Shown: positions 25,732-34,636, numbered from the stretch's first letter. The stretch is 64,000 nucleotides of DNA from Virgibacillus siamensis (GCF_900162695.1 NZ_FUIH01000007.1:3038001-3102000); one strand, 5' to 3'. Numbers and translations are program-made. Notes: generated by a model from the letters alone, not told the origin.

Positions 25732-25802
25732 AAGGTTTCACGTCCCCTTAGCAGATTACCCTATTATCCTATGCTGAAAGATCGAAGTCGGGACATTTAT
25801 CC

Positions 25803-25841
25803 AGTAAAAAGAGCCTGGCTGTATCACCAGACTCTTCCTGT
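25803..25841 (-). terminator. Intrinsic terminator of spoVR
   Basis: On the minus strand AAGAGTCTGG pairs with CCAGGCTCTT and is followed by TTTTA, right after the stop codon. Confidence 0.8.
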
Positions 25842-27251
25842 TTATAAATAACGGCGGCTCATCCGCTCACCATTATACGAAAACAATGTACGTTTTTCCT
25901 CCACCACTGTTTCCATATGGACATTTCTGCCCCAAAGTTGATAAATATAAGGCAGAACGTTTTCCAGGTAATGCAGATCAAGCTCCATTCCCTCATATCC
26001 ATGCTTCAGATACAGCTCACCGCTTCGCAAATAATCGCCGTCTTCCACATAAATGTACGGAAAGCCTCCATTCAGCCGCATTGAAATAAGCTGATCCCGG
26101 ACGTTTTCGTAATCTTTATCTGAAATCCGATATTCATTTCCCTGCTTTTCAAATAAATACATATCTTCTTCCTGGACCATTTCTTTTGTTAAATAATTGC
26201 GGATAAAGGAAATGTCCGACTCAATTTCCCTTGCTTCAAAGATCTTTTCCCTGCCTGATCCCGGTTCTACGCCAAGTTCCCGCATTCGTTCTGTCGGGTT
26301 GTTATAACGCGCCTCAATATTTTCATACATTTTCACCCCAAGATAATACGGGTTAATCTGCTGTCTGGATGGCTGCACAACACTTGCATTAAGCGCTGAA
26401 AACTCAACCACCTCGTCTGTTGTCAGATCCATTTCCCTCAGGATGTGCTGATGCCAGTATGAGGCCCATCCCTCATTCATGATTTTTGTTTCCAGCTGCG
26501 GCCAGAAATAAAGCATTTCCTCCCGCATCATGGTCAGGATATCCCGCTGCCAGTCCTCCAGATCCCGGCTGTGTTCCTCAATAAACAGGAGCAGGTCTTT
26601 TTCCGGCTGCTGCGGGAATTTTTTATTTGGCAATCGTTTCGTTTTATTCTCCATCTCCGGTTTCCGATCCAGATTCCATAAATCATCGTACGGCGTTTTG
26701 ATGTTCGGCTTTTTCTCTTCTTTCTTGTCCGTATCATTTTCTGCTCTGTTTTGCCGTGTTAATGACGGATCGATATGTTCCTGAATAGACAATATAGCAT
26801 CCAAAAAACGCTCCACTTCATCTTTTCCATATGTCATCTCATAATCCGCGATCCGCTCGGCCGTTGCTGTCATGCTCTCCACCATATCCCGCCGTGTATT
26901 GGAAAAACGGATGTTATTCTTGAAAAAATCACAGTGTGCCAGCACATGTGCGATGATCAGTTTATTTTGAATTAAACTGTTCGTATCAAGCAAAAAAGCA
27001 TAGCATGGGTTGGAATTAATCACCAGTTCATATATCTGGCTTAACCCCAAATCATAATGCAGCTTCATTTTATGAAATTGTTTTCCAAAGCTCCAGTGAC
27101 TGAATCTTGTCGGCATTCCATATGCTCCAAAGGTATAAATGATATCAGCCGGGCATACTTCATAACGCATTGGATAAAAATCAAGCCCGAATCCTGATGC
27201 AATTTCCGTTATCTCGTCAATCGCCCTATTCAGAGCTTTTGTATCTGTCAA
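25842..27251 (-). CDS. spoVR: SpoVR family protein (spore cortex-associated)
   Basis: A 469-residue protein with the SpoVR hallmarks: DFYPMRYEVCPADIIYTFGAYGMPTRFSHWSFGKQF, of which YGMPTRFSHW is diagnostic, then NKLIIAHVLAHCDFFKNN and the central MNEGWASYWHQHI motif. SpoVR affects spore cortex formation in B. subtilis and its gene is commonly clustered with yhbH and prkA, as here. The start is TTG at 27251 after GGGAGGGG. A divergent small gene (27439) shares the upstream gap. Molecular activity is not established. Confidence 0.94.
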   Translation of the reverse strand: MTDTKALNRAIDEITEIASGFGLDFYPMRYEVCPADIIYTFGAYGMPTRFSHWSFGKQFHKMKLHYDLGLSQIYELVINSNPCYAFLLDTNSLIQNKLIIAHVLAHCDFFKNNIRFSNTRRDMVESMTATAERIADYEMTYGKDEVERFLDAILSIQEHIDPSLTRQNRAENDTDKKEEKKPNIKTPYDDLWNLDRKPEMENKTKRLPNKKFPQQPEKDLLLFIEEHSRDLEDWQRDILTMMREEMLYFWPQLETKIMNEGWASYWHQHILREMDLTTDEVVEFSALNASVVQPSRQQINPYYLGVKMYENIEARYNNPTERMRELGVEPGSGREKIFEAREIESDISFIRNYLTKEMVQEEDMYLFEKQGNEYRISDKDYENVRDQLISMRLNGGFPYIYVEDGDYLRSGELYLKHGYEGMELDLHYLENVLPYIYQLWGRNVHMETVVEEKRTLFSYNGERMSRRYL

Positions 27252-27438
27252 ATTAACCCCTCCCTAGTGTCCGCGGCTATTTTTCCGATGAACATGGTAT
27301 AGTCTATGACATTCCGCATTGAAATTTGACCATGGATCAAGAATTCATACCTCAATCGTTCTATTGTGCTGCATCAAAATTTTACCAGCATGAACGACCA
27401 ATCCTGGGCAACACTAAGCGCCAGGAGGAATGATTATA

Positions 27439-27789
27439 ATGCAACAAGCATTTTTATCAATTGAGGAATTCAATGAACTGCTTAATCAGTGGAATGGCCA
27501 AACGATTAAAATTTCAAAAATGGAACTGGACGATTTGGACGAGACGATTATAGCGCTGGACAACATTACCTATGCCGCCAACACAAGAAGACTTGATGAC
27601 TATGAACCGCTGCATGCACTGCAATTAAACGGCACCGGCAGTATACTGACCGATACCACCGATGCCGGGCAGGTCCTTCCGTCATCACTGTATGAAATTC
27701 CCATTGAAGACGATTCGCTGTATGAATTTGACGGAATCCATTTTTTAATCAGTACATCGCGCGGGGTGTATAAGATTGAACTGGCTTAG
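27439..27789 (+). CDS. Conserved small acidic protein, unknown function
   Basis: A 116-residue acidic protein starting MQQAFLSIEEFNELLNQW, with no membrane segment and a predicted mixed alpha/beta fold ending HFLISTSRGVYKIELA. The ATG at 27439 lies ten bases after AGGAGG; an ATG nine bases earlier almost touches the site. It is the only plus-strand gene inside the spoVR-yhbH-prkA region, divergent from spoVR and convergent with yhbH. I do not recognise a family; sporulation context suggests but does not prove a role there. Confidence 0.7.
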   Translation: MQQAFLSIEEFNELLNQWNGQTIKISKMELDDLDETIIALDNITYAANTRRLDDYEPLHALQLNGTGSILTDTTDAGQVLPSSLYEIPIEDDSLYEFDGIHFLISTSRGVYKIELA

Positions 27790-27804
27790 TAAATAAGTCG
27801 TGAA

Positions 27805-28977
27805 TCATACACCGGCAGCTTCCTTCTTTTGAAAAAAGTGCTTCAGCGCGTGATACACATCCTGTTTTTCTTTCAAAATATAATGATGGAATTTCGGATT
27901 TTCAAAATCACGGTATGCGCGCATCAGTGTTGATTGCCGGTTATAGGAGTTCACCTCCGCATATCCGAACATGTTTGATACATCCATTAATTGGTTGACA
28001 AGCGTCATGCATTGCGGATTATCGGATGTGATATTTTCACCATCTGAAAAATGAAAAGGATAAATATTATAGCGTACCGGATGGTAATTTTCATCGATAA
28101 GTTCCAATGCCCTTCTGTATGCGGATGAACACATCGTCCCGCCACTTTCCCCTTTGGAAAAAAACGCCTCTTCGGGGACAACTTTCGCTTCAGTATGGTG
28201 TGCAATGTAGGCAATGTCCACCATCTCGTATTTCGTCCGTAAAAATTTCGTCATCCAGAAAAAGAAACTTCGGGCCAAATATTTTTCAAATGATCCCATC
28301 GATGCACTTGTGTCCATCATTGCCAATACCACGGCTTTGGATTCCGGTTTGACCACATCATTCCATGTCTTGAACCGCAAATCGTCATTACGGATCGGGG
28401 TAATGCCTGGATCCCCTTCTGTTGCGTTCCGTTTAAGCGCTGTCAATATGGTGCGTTTTTTGTCAATGTTGCCCATCAGCCCTTTTTTGCGTACATCATT
28501 GAATTCGACTTCTTCTGTTTTGATTTCATTCTGTTCTTTTTCCCGCAAATCCGGCAGCTCCATTTCCCTGAACAGGACCTCTTCCAGTTCAGCCATCGAT
28601 ACTTCCGTCTCATAGTAAGCCTGCCCCGGCTGATCCCCGGCCTGTTTTCCTTTGCCAGACCCGCTATTTCCCTGCTCATTGCCATTCGGATCCCGGGCTA
28701 TGACATCTCCCACCTCACTGTCCCCGTCTCCCTGGCCGACGTGTTTTGATTTATTGTAATTGTAGCGAATCTTATATTCGTCCAATGACCGGATAGGAAT
28801 TTTAATAATATCCCGCCCATTTGACATAATGATATTTTCTTCGCTGACCAAATCCGGCAAATTATCGCGAATTGCCTCTTTCACCTTATCCATATGCCGT
28901 TTCTGATCTTGAAACCCTTTGCGATGGAGGGACCAGTCTTCCTCGGAGACAACAAAATTTTCCTTCTCTTCCCGCAT
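27805..28977 (-). CDS. yhbH: YhbH/DUF444 sporulation-associated protein
   Basis: A 390-residue DUF444 protein. An N-terminal segment (REEKENFVVSEEDWSLHRKG) is followed by a glycine-rich linker with GNEQGNSGSGKGKQ, then a von Willebrand A-type domain with MMDTSASMGSFEKYLARSFFFW, a metal-binding DTSAS motif, and FSDGEN later. YhbH is the constant companion of the PrkA kinase in bacilli. The ATG at 28977 follows GAGGAGGGGAAAAC; the longer frame is spurious. It is 198 bp downstream of prkA, beyond the prkA terminator, so it has its own promoter or depends on read-through. Confidence 0.93.
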   Translation of the reverse strand: MREEKENFVVSEEDWSLHRKGFQDQKRHMDKVKEAIRDNLPDLVSEENIIMSNGRDIIKIPIRSLDEYKIRYNYNKSKHVGQGDGDSEVGDVIARDPNGNEQGNSGSGKGKQAGDQPGQAYYETEVSMAELEEVLFREMELPDLREKEQNEIKTEEVEFNDVRKKGLMGNIDKKRTILTALKRNATEGDPGITPIRNDDLRFKTWNDVVKPESKAVVLAMMDTSASMGSFEKYLARSFFFWMTKFLRTKYEMVDIAYIAHHTEAKVVPEEAFFSKGESGGTMCSSAYRRALELIDENYHPVRYNIYPFHFSDGENITSDNPQCMTLVNQLMDVSNMFGYAEVNSYNRQSTLMRAYRDFENPKFHHYILKEKQDVYHALKHFFQKKEAAGV

Positions 28978-29061
28978 GTTTTCCCCTCCTCTAATAGTTT
29001 TAATACATAGCATATGCAGACAGCACCGAACGTGTCTATGCACACATACAAACCAAATGTT

Positions 29062-29100
29062 ATTCGACAAAATCCGGGTGGTGCCTGCCACCTGTCGAAT
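29062..29100. repeat. Dispersed hairpin repeat, copy 1 (CCGGGTGGTGCC type)
   Basis: ATTCGACA at 29062-29069 pairs perfectly with TGTCGAAT at 29093-29100, and GGTGG pairs with CCACC inside it. The core CAAAATCCGGGTGGTGCC is identical in copies at 31239 and 31559. Confidence 0.8.
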
Positions 29101-29111
29101 AATCTTTTGTA

Positions 29112-29152
29112 AAAAAATAACAAGACCGGATATTTCATCAGTCTTGTTATTG
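29112..29152 (-). terminator. Intrinsic terminator of prkA
   Basis: AACAAGAC pairs with GTCTTGTT, followed on the minus strand by ATTTTTTT; 25-60 bases after the stop codon. Confidence 0.8.
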
Positions 29153-29175
29153 GATGCTTTTAAGGCATGCGGTGC

Positions 29176-31071
29176 TCAACGATTCAGCAGGCTGCCGACG
29201 TAGCGCAGCAGTTCGTTGGCAGATGTTGAGTTATAGCCGTACTCATCAATCAGCCTTGCAATCACTTCATTAATTTTTTTCAATTGTGATTCGTCCGGTG
29301 TCTGAGATGTCGTGGTTATTTTTACAACATCCTTCAGGTCGGCAAATAATTTCTTCTGTATTGCTTCCCTCAACCGCTCATGTGAATTATAGTCAAAACG
29401 TTTTCCTTTTCGTGCATACGCAGAAATACGGATAAGAATTTCTTCGCGGAATGCTTTCTTGGCATTTTCCGAAATCCCAATTTGCTCCTCAATGGAACGC
29501 ATTAATTTTTCATCCGGCTGCATTTCTTCACCTGTGAGCGGATCCTGCAGTTTGGTTTTATTGCAGAATGCCTCAACATTATCCAAATAATTATCCATCA
29601 GCGTTTTAGCCGATTCCTCATACGAATAGACAAACGCCTTCTGTACTTCTTTTTTGGCAATTTCATCATATTCTTTCCGTGCAACAGAAATATAGTTCAT
29701 ATAGTCTTCCCTATCATCATCAGAAATGGATGGATGCTGGTCAAGACCGTCTTTCAGGGAACGAAGCACATCCAATGCATTAATGGACGGGACTTCCTTG
29801 CGAATAATCGTTGATGAAATCCGGTTGATAACATACCTCGGATCGATGCCATTCATGCCTTCTTCCGGAAACTCCTTGCGCAACTCATCAACATCGAGCT
29901 GATCATACCCTTCCACACTGTCGCCATCATACAGGCGCATCTTTTTAACCACATCAACACCCTGCTTGCCGGAGTCCTCCAGCCTTGTCAAAATAGAAAA
30001 TATTGCAGCAACCCGCAGTGCATGCGGTGCAATGTGAACATGCGCCATGTCACTTTCCTTAATCATTTTTTGATAAATGCGTTCTTCCTGACTAACGCGC
30101 AGATTATACGGTATCGGCATCACAATTATCCTGGAATGCAGTGCCTCGTTCTTTTTATTGGAAATGAAGGACCGATATTCCGCTTCGTTTGTGTGCGCCA
30201 CAATCAGTTCATCAGCTGAAATAAGTGCAAATCTGCCTGCCTTAAAGTTACCTTCCTGGGTCAATGACAATAGGTGCCATAGAAATTTCTCATCACATTT
30301 CAGCATTTCCTGAAACTCCATCATGCCGCGGTTTGCCTTGTTTAATTCACCATCAAAGCGGTATGCACGGGGGTCTGATTCGGAACCATATTCGGCAATC
30401 GTTGAAAAATCGATGCTTCCCGTCAAATCAGCAATATCCTGTGATTTCGGGTCAGACGGGCTGAATGTACCAATACCTGTCCGCTTATCTTCAGATAAAA
30501 AGATGCGTTCCACCTTAACATCCTCGATACGGCCGCCGTATTCCTTTTCCAGACGCATTGAATTTAATGGAGACAGACTTCCTTCAATCCGTATGCCATA
30601 TTCTTTATAAAAATCTTCGCGTAAGTGCTTTGGAATGAGGTGCAATGGATCTTCATGCATCGGGCAATCCTTAATCGCATATACAGCACCTTCATCTGTT
30701 CTGGAATAGGCTTCAAGGCCGCGTTTAAGCATCGTGACAATGGTTGATTTCCCGCCGCTGACTGGTCCCATTAAAAGCAAAATCCGTTTACGTACATCAA
30801 GCCGTTTCGCCGCGGGATGAAAATATTCTTCGACGAGCCGCTCCATGGCGTCCTCCAGTCCAAAAATACCTTCGCCAAAAAACCGGTACATCTTTCTTCC
30901 ATCTCGTTCGCTTATACCAGAGCTTTTGATCATATTATAAACCCGCGAATGAGCCGTCTGGGCGACTTCCGGCCGTTCCTTCACAATCTCCAGATATTCC
31001 GCAAAGGTGCCTTCCCATCGTAAACGGTTTTCTTCTTCCCTGTGGCTCTTCACTTTGTTTAGTATATCCAT
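29176..31071 (-). CDS. prkA: PrkA serine protein kinase / AAA+ protein
   Basis: A 631-residue protein of normal PrkA length. The N-terminal AAA domain has Walker A GPVSGGKST at residues 102-110, Walker B in the FQEMLKCDEKFLW/ALISADELIVAHTNEAEY region, and the C-terminal PrkA-type kinase-like domain follows. PrkA acts in sporulation of B. subtilis, where it is transcribed by SigE, and belongs to a prkA-yhbH-spoVR group found widely. Start ATG follows GGAGGGAAGTTA. Whether it is a kinase, an AAA+ protease-like protein or both is debated in the literature. Confidence 0.95.
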   Translation of the reverse strand: MDILNKVKSHREEENRLRWEGTFAEYLEIVKERPEVAQTAHSRVYNMIKSSGISERDGRKMYRFFGEGIFGLEDAMERLVEEYFHPAAKRLDVRKRILLLMGPVSGGKSTIVTMLKRGLEAYSRTDEGAVYAIKDCPMHEDPLHLIPKHLREDFYKEYGIRIEGSLSPLNSMRLEKEYGGRIEDVKVERIFLSEDKRTGIGTFSPSDPKSQDIADLTGSIDFSTIAEYGSESDPRAYRFDGELNKANRGMMEFQEMLKCDEKFLWHLLSLTQEGNFKAGRFALISADELIVAHTNEAEYRSFISNKKNEALHSRIIVMPIPYNLRVSQEERIYQKMIKESDMAHVHIAPHALRVAAIFSILTRLEDSGKQGVDVVKKMRLYDGDSVEGYDQLDVDELRKEFPEEGMNGIDPRYVINRISSTIIRKEVPSINALDVLRSLKDGLDQHPSISDDDREDYMNYISVARKEYDEIAKKEVQKAFVYSYEESAKTLMDNYLDNVEAFCNKTKLQDPLTGEEMQPDEKLMRSIEEQIGISENAKKAFREEILIRISAYARKGKRFDYNSHERLREAIQKKLFADLKDVVKITTTSQTPDESQLKKINEVIARLIDEYGYNSTSANELLRYVGSLLNR

Positions 31072-31191
31072 TAACTTCCCTCCAACTAGGATGCGGTTAC
31101 TAAAGCTTATGCAAGAGGCTTATTTAACATGCTGACAACTTTTAACCACTGCTGTATAAAAGCAACCTAATTAACGGAAGAAAATCAGCCA

Positions 31192-31229
31192 ATAAAAAAA
31201 GTCGAACACGGATCATCAACGTGTTCGAC
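31192..31229 (-). terminator. Strong intrinsic terminator after the 95-residue gene
   Basis: GTCGAACACG and CGTGTTCGAC pair perfectly around nine bases, with TTTTTTT following on the minus strand. Confidence 0.9.
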
Positions 31230-31268
31230 ATTATTCAGCAAAATCCGGGTGGTGCCAGGCTCCTATAA
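31228..31268. repeat. Dispersed repeat, copy 2, inside a coding 3-prime end
   Basis: CAAAATCCGGGTGGTGCC at 31239-31256 is identical to copies 1 and 3. Read on the minus strand it encodes the C-terminal residues and stop of the 95-residue protein. Confidence 0.75.
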
Positions 31269-31518
31269 AAGCTTCCGGTGAAGTCTTGACGGTATAGGAG
31301 TAGATTCCTTTTATGGTGTGCAAATAAAGGAGGCCGCCCTTACTGCCGACTGTCCGGTACGACATATCCAATATGTTCTGGATCGGGAACTCGTGATGTT
31401 CGGATACGACCTTCTCATCATACAGATATAACACACGCTCTTCTTCAATATCTTTCTGTTCGATGCTGTTCACAACCCGTTGAACCTTGACATACGGCTG
31501 TTTTGCGATCAGCTTCAT
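31231..31518 (-). CDS. 95-residue PH-like protein of unknown function
   Basis: A 95-residue soluble protein starting MKLIAKQPYVKVQRVVNS, with alternating short strands (RVLYLYDEKVVSEH, GLLYLHTIKGIYSYTVKT) that suggest a small beta-rich, pleckstrin-homology-like fold similar to bacterial DUF domains of bacilli. The ATG follows TGGAGTGATGAT. Its last nine codons (AWHHPDFAE) are made by copy 2 of a dispersed repeat, and a strong terminator follows directly. It lies 63 bp downstream of the TraB gene on the same strand. Function unknown. Confidence 0.75.
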   Translation of the reverse strand: MKLIAKQPYVKVQRVVNSIEQKDIEEERVLYLYDEKVVSEHHEFPIQNILDMSYRTVGSKGGLLYLHTIKGIYSYTVKTSPEAFIGAWHHPDFAE

Positions 31519-31550
31519 ATCATCACTCCAATGTGAAATGCGTTAAAGGA

Positions 31551-31585
31551 AATTCGACAAAATCCGGGTGGTGCCAGGCATCTAT
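31551..31585. repeat. Dispersed repeat, copy 3 (after traB)
   Basis: ATTCGACAAAATCCGGGTGG and the following TGCCAGGCATC share the core and left flank of copy 1 but lack the complementary right arm. It overlaps the last codons of the TraB gene. Confidence 0.75.
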
Positions 31586-32748
31586 AAATTCTGGAAGAAC
31601 AGCCTGACGACGTCGGCGCCTCCGATAAAGGTGCCCAGGGAGCTGCCGAGATTGGCCATGACAACTACGAGCAGTATCCGGGTTACTTTGTTGTGCCAAA
31701 ACCCTTTTAGACTGAAGACGTCATCTGCCAGCTTCTCAAAATCGGATACATGAGGCCGGCGAAAATAGGCTTGCACAAACCCTGCAAACCAGCCGGCAGC
31801 GGTTATCGGATCGAGCGATGTTATTGGCGCTGCCACAAAAGCCGTCAGAATTGCCAGCGGATGTCCCAAGGCAATCGCAACACCAAGTGCGGATAATGAC
31901 CCATTCCAGAGCACCCATGTAATGGTTTGCTGCAAACCTGCTGACGGATTAACGTTAAACGTAAAAATAATCATGGCAATAATGATGACCGGTATTGTCC
32001 AGCCAATTATTTTTGGTACTTTTGATTTCGGCGGGAGTTGGTTCAGCTTGTCCAAATCATGATCCCGGTTAATCTCCTGCTTGATCCCGGGAACATGTGC
32101 CGCACCAAGCACAGCAACAACCTTATCTCCGGGTGCATCCTTAATTTTCTGCGACAGATACTGATCCCGCTCATCAATTAACGGCGTCTTCAGCTTCGGA
32201 AAATGCTCAGTAAACTCCTGCAGCATGGAATTAAGCATATCCTGTTCCTTCATTTTCTCCAGTTCTTCTTCCGTAATCGTTTCCTTACTGAAAATACTTC
32301 CAATCACCTGCATCAGGAGAACCCCTTTGCCCCGCAATCCGATATTGCGCCAAATGCGTGAAAAGGTTATTTGAATGTTCCTGTCAGCAAGCACAAGCTC
32401 TGCACCCGTTTCCTCAGCAGACTGAATTCCCTGCATCATTTCCTGACCGGCATTAATGCCAAATTGTTTCGCCATCCGTTTCTGAAAGGAAGAAATGGCC
32501 AAATTCATTAAAAGCAATGTTGCCTTCTTTTCCTTAATCACTTTAAAGATGTCCATATCCTTCCACTTATTGCCATCCATCATCGATTGATACCGCTGTG
32601 CATCCAATTCAATACAGACAGAATCCGGCTGCTCACGATCAATGACATCCTTCACCTGTTCCGCACTATGTTTCGATACGTGGGCTGTACCAATCAAAAT
32701 CAATTCTTTTCCATCCAAATCTATTCGCGTAATGTTCTCTTCCGGCAT
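31582..32748 (-). CDS. TraB family membrane protein
   Basis: A 388-residue TraB/PrgY-type protein. The N-terminal domain (about 1-235) has the family motifs GTAHVSKHSAEQV and SVCIELDAQRY near the start and VLGAAHVPGI near 217, with conserved H and E residues that resemble the TIKI/erythromycin-esterase metalloprotease fold. The C-terminal part has about four membrane helices. In enterococci PrgY reduces pheromone activity; the chromosomal homologues in bacilli have no established function. Start ATG follows AAGGAAGG. It is probably co-transcribed with the 95-residue gene. Confidence 0.92.
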   Translation of the reverse strand: MPEENITRIDLDGKELILIGTAHVSKHSAEQVKDVIDREQPDSVCIELDAQRYQSMMDGNKWKDMDIFKVIKEKKATLLLMNLAISSFQKRMAKQFGINAGQEMMQGIQSAEETGAELVLADRNIQITFSRIWRNIGLRGKGVLLMQVIGSIFSKETITEEELEKMKEQDMLNSMLQEFTEHFPKLKTPLIDERDQYLSQKIKDAPGDKVVAVLGAAHVPGIKQEINRDHDLDKLNQLPPKSKVPKIIGWTIPVIIIAMIIFTFNVNPSAGLQQTITWVLWNGSLSALGVAIALGHPLAILTAFVAAPITSLDPITAAGWFAGFVQAYFRRPHVSDFEKLADDVFSLKGFWHNKVTRILLVVVMANLGSSLGTFIGGADVVRLFFQNL

Positions 32749-32772
32749 AACGTACCTTCCTTTTTGAAATTA

Positions 32773-32923
32773 GAAAAGCGCAAGCGCCCGTTTAGCAACG
32801 TACAAACTGGAGCACTCCGCAATGAGATAAAGGAAACACGGTGAGCTGGAAGCGAACCGATGTTGACTTATCGTAGTGAGGGATGAGAAGTTTGCTAGTT
32901 GCTGGGCGCTGGAGCTAGACATT
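32773..32923 (-). repeat. Dispersed Bacillaceae hairpin repeat, about 150 bp
   Basis: It begins AGAAAAGCGCAAGCGCCC and ends GGGCGCTGGAGCTAGACA. The ends can pair: AGCGCCC with GGGCGCT, GCAAC with GTTGC, CAAACT with AGTTTG, giving one long imperfect hairpin. I recognise both ends as those of an interspersed repeat common in Bacillus, Virgibacillus and Oceanobacillus genomes. It has no reading frame of its own and sits between ypjP and traB. Whether it acts as RNA or is a non-autonomous mobile element is not known to me. Confidence 0.75.
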
Positions 32924-32925
32924 AA

Positions 32926-32956
32926 AAGCCCGGTGTGTGGGCCAGGCTTTTGTTTG
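32926..32956 (-). terminator. Intrinsic terminator of ypjP
   Basis: AAAAGCCTGGCC and GGGCTTTT arms pair (AAAAGCC/GGCTTTT) just after the stop; U-rich on both strands. Confidence 0.75.
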
Positions 32957-32957
32957 T

Positions 32958-33548
32958 TCAGGACATCCATTTCGGCGGAATATTTTTATCCCAGTAGATC
33001 TCCCCGATTTCGTGATGCGTTTCGAACCCATCATTGTGTAAATGATAATGAAAATTGAACCAGTATCCCTCCAGCGGCCGATTATCACGTCGCACATGAA
33101 ATCTGGCTATATCTTTGCCGGTCCGGTTATCATATACATTGAAAATTTTTTCGCCGAAACCGCTTGAAGGGTATTCGGTTATTCCATAGTATGGGAGATT
33201 ATCATTTCCCGCTTCCGCCAGAATCATGCTGAGGGATGCTTCAATTTTTGGTAAAATATCTTCTTCAAATTCAGCATCTATTTGGTCGCTGATTCGCGTT
33301 CCCAGTTTCATAAAGGTTTGTTCTTTCGCCTTCCCGGTAATCCGATGCATCAGGGAGGTGGCCTCATCCACTTCGGAGGGCTCTGATACATCAACAGCAA
33401 TCGTATCGTCGGAATCCGCCTCGGAAGGTGTACTGACTGCTTCATTTGCCCCGTCAGCTTCCGTATTCAGATGAGCAGTCGGAACATAAATTCCGAGCGT
33501 CATAATTGCTATTAAAATAACCGATAATTTCCGAAGCCAGACCTTCAT
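32958..33548 (-). CDS. ypjP: YpjP family exported protein
   Basis: A 196-residue protein with an N-terminal signal or anchor (VWLRKLSVILIAIMTLGIYVPTA), an acidic, serine/threonine-rich linker to about residue 65, and a conserved domain ending in GYWFNFHYHLHNDGFETHHEIGEIYWDKN. That end is characteristic of the YpjP family of bacilli. Histidine-rich residues HYHLHND and THHE might bind metal. Start ATG follows GATGAGGGGAAAATCGT. It has its own terminator. Function has not been established to my knowledge. Confidence 0.85.
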   Translation of the reverse strand: MKVWLRKLSVILIAIMTLGIYVPTAHLNTEADGANEAVSTPSEADSDDTIAVDVSEPSEVDEATSLMHRITGKAKEQTFMKLGTRISDQIDAEFEEDILPKIEASLSMILAEAGNDNLPYYGITEYPSSGFGEKIFNVYDNRTGKDIARFHVRRDNRPLEGYWFNFHYHLHNDGFETHHEIGEIYWDKNIPPKWMS

Positions 33549-33741
33549 ACGATTTTCCCCTCATCTTTTATATGTATTCATATAAAATTTTACCATGTTC
33601 ATAGAAAATGTCTATAAAATTTTAGAATTTTAACAGAATATTCATTGGATCAGAGGAAAAATTACTGTAGACAGTTTAGCTGCATAAGGTACTGTTTTAA
33701 GAATACTTGGTTGCTGAACATTTCGGGGAGATATTATAGCC

Positions 33742-33867
33742 CAATACGCTACCCCCGCCGAACATTCGATGATTACCGCTGTAGTCTGGGCTGTTGCCGC
33801 CGAAGAATCCACGATTACCGCTGTAGCCCAATCCGCTGCCGCCGAAGAATTCACGATTACCGCTGTA
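33742..33867 (-). repeat. 21-bp periodic array 5 (TWCRGCGG, minus orientation)
   Basis: Read on the minus strand, six units begin at 33867, 33846, 33825, 33804, 33783 and 33762, all exactly 21 apart. TTCGGCGG and TACAGCGG cores alternate, giving a 42-bp period. More loosely spaced TTCGG copies lie at 33877 and 33912. The array starts about 50-100 bases past the cbpA terminator and reads in the same direction as that gene. A minus-strand frame through it encodes a glycine/tyrosine-rich repeat but has only a TTG and no ribosome site. Confidence 0.88.
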
Positions 33868-33962
33868 ATCCACCGAACGCCAGCACCTACCCAAGATGCT
33901 AGACCGGCCGAACAATCACCAAATTCCCAGGGCGCGATATACAGCCGCTCTCTAAAAAACGC

Positions 33963-33990
33963 AAAAAAGACTTGCCTCCACAGCAAGCCT
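33963..33990 (-). terminator. Intrinsic terminator of the CBS-protein gene
   Basis: On the minus strand GGCTTGCTG pairs with its complement around GCAAG, and TCTTTTTT follows. It lies 20-45 bases after the stop. Confidence 0.75.
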
Positions 33991-34009
33991 TCCATCCAAA
34001 TCCGGATCA

Positions 34010-34636
34010 CTAATTCAGTTGCTCAACGTCCGTTACGGTGAAATTACCTTTTTCCAGATCACGGGTAACCTTATTCATTGTGTCTTCTGTTACTTCTTCC
34101 GGCAGTACAATGCAGACGCGCCGGACATACAGGGAATTGTTATTTAGTGAAATAACACTTTGCACGTTGCAGTATTTGTTAACGATTTTAAGCATCTTCC
34201 GTAATGCACCGGAATATTCGATAGTGCCGATGGTCAATGAATAACTTCCATTGTTTGCTCCCCACGCATTTTCCAGTACCTGAATGACATTTCCGTTCGT
34301 AACAATACCTTTGAATTCATCATCGTCGCTGAGCAATGCCAAATATGGCAGTCGCTTGATGGCGGCAAATACACGGAAGAAAGCATCATCTTCCTTTACA
34401 TAGCCATCCGAATCTTTCACAAGAGCTTTAACCGGTTCACTCAAGGCGTGTTCCTTTTCATATTCGAGCAAGTGAACCTTATATATATTGCCGACAAATT
34501 TGCTGCCGGACTCATCCAATACGGGAATACAGCGGTATCCCGATTCCTCCAGCTTTTTCAAAACGTCATCCATTTGGTCAGTTTCTTTTACATAAACAAC
34601 ATCACGTTTTTGCACATAATCATTTTTAACGAGCAT
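34010..34636 (-). CDS. cbpA: CBS-domain protein, c-di-AMP-binding CbpA-like
   Basis: A 208-residue protein with two CBS motifs (about 10-60 and 70-125: QMDDVLKKLEESGYRCIPVLDESGSKFVG, quoted only in part as RCIPVLDESGSKFVG, and KRLPYLALLSDDDEFKGIVTN), then an ACT-like C-terminal domain (LTIGTIEYSGALRKMLKIVNK). This order and length match the CbpA-type cyclic-di-AMP-binding proteins first described in Listeria. It would sense the nucleotide linked to potassium and osmotic control. Start ATG follows GGGAGGCTGAAGAA. It is divergent from the small gene at 34809. Confidence 0.75.
   Translation of the reverse strand: MLVKNDYVQKRDVVYVKETDQMDDVLKKLEESGYRCIPVLDESGSKFVGNIYKVHLLEYEKEHALSEPVKALVKDSDGYVKEDDAFFRVFAAIKRLPYLALLSDDDEFKGIVTNGNVIQVLENAWGANNGSYSLTIGTIEYSGALRKMLKIVNKYCNVQSVISLNNNSLYVRRVCIVLPEEVTEDTMNKVTRDLEKGNFTVTDVEQLN

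Noticed and set aside
29805..31071. Opposite-strand frames over prkA, yhbH and symporter genes
   Set aside because: Shadow frames; codon pattern and ribosome sites support only the annotated genes.
33697..33915. Gly/Tyr-rich 72-residue frame through array 5 resembling a structural repeat protein
   Set aside because: It starts with TTG without a convincing ribosome site, follows a terminator, and its repeats are exactly the 21/42-bp DNA pattern seen in clearly non-coding arrays.
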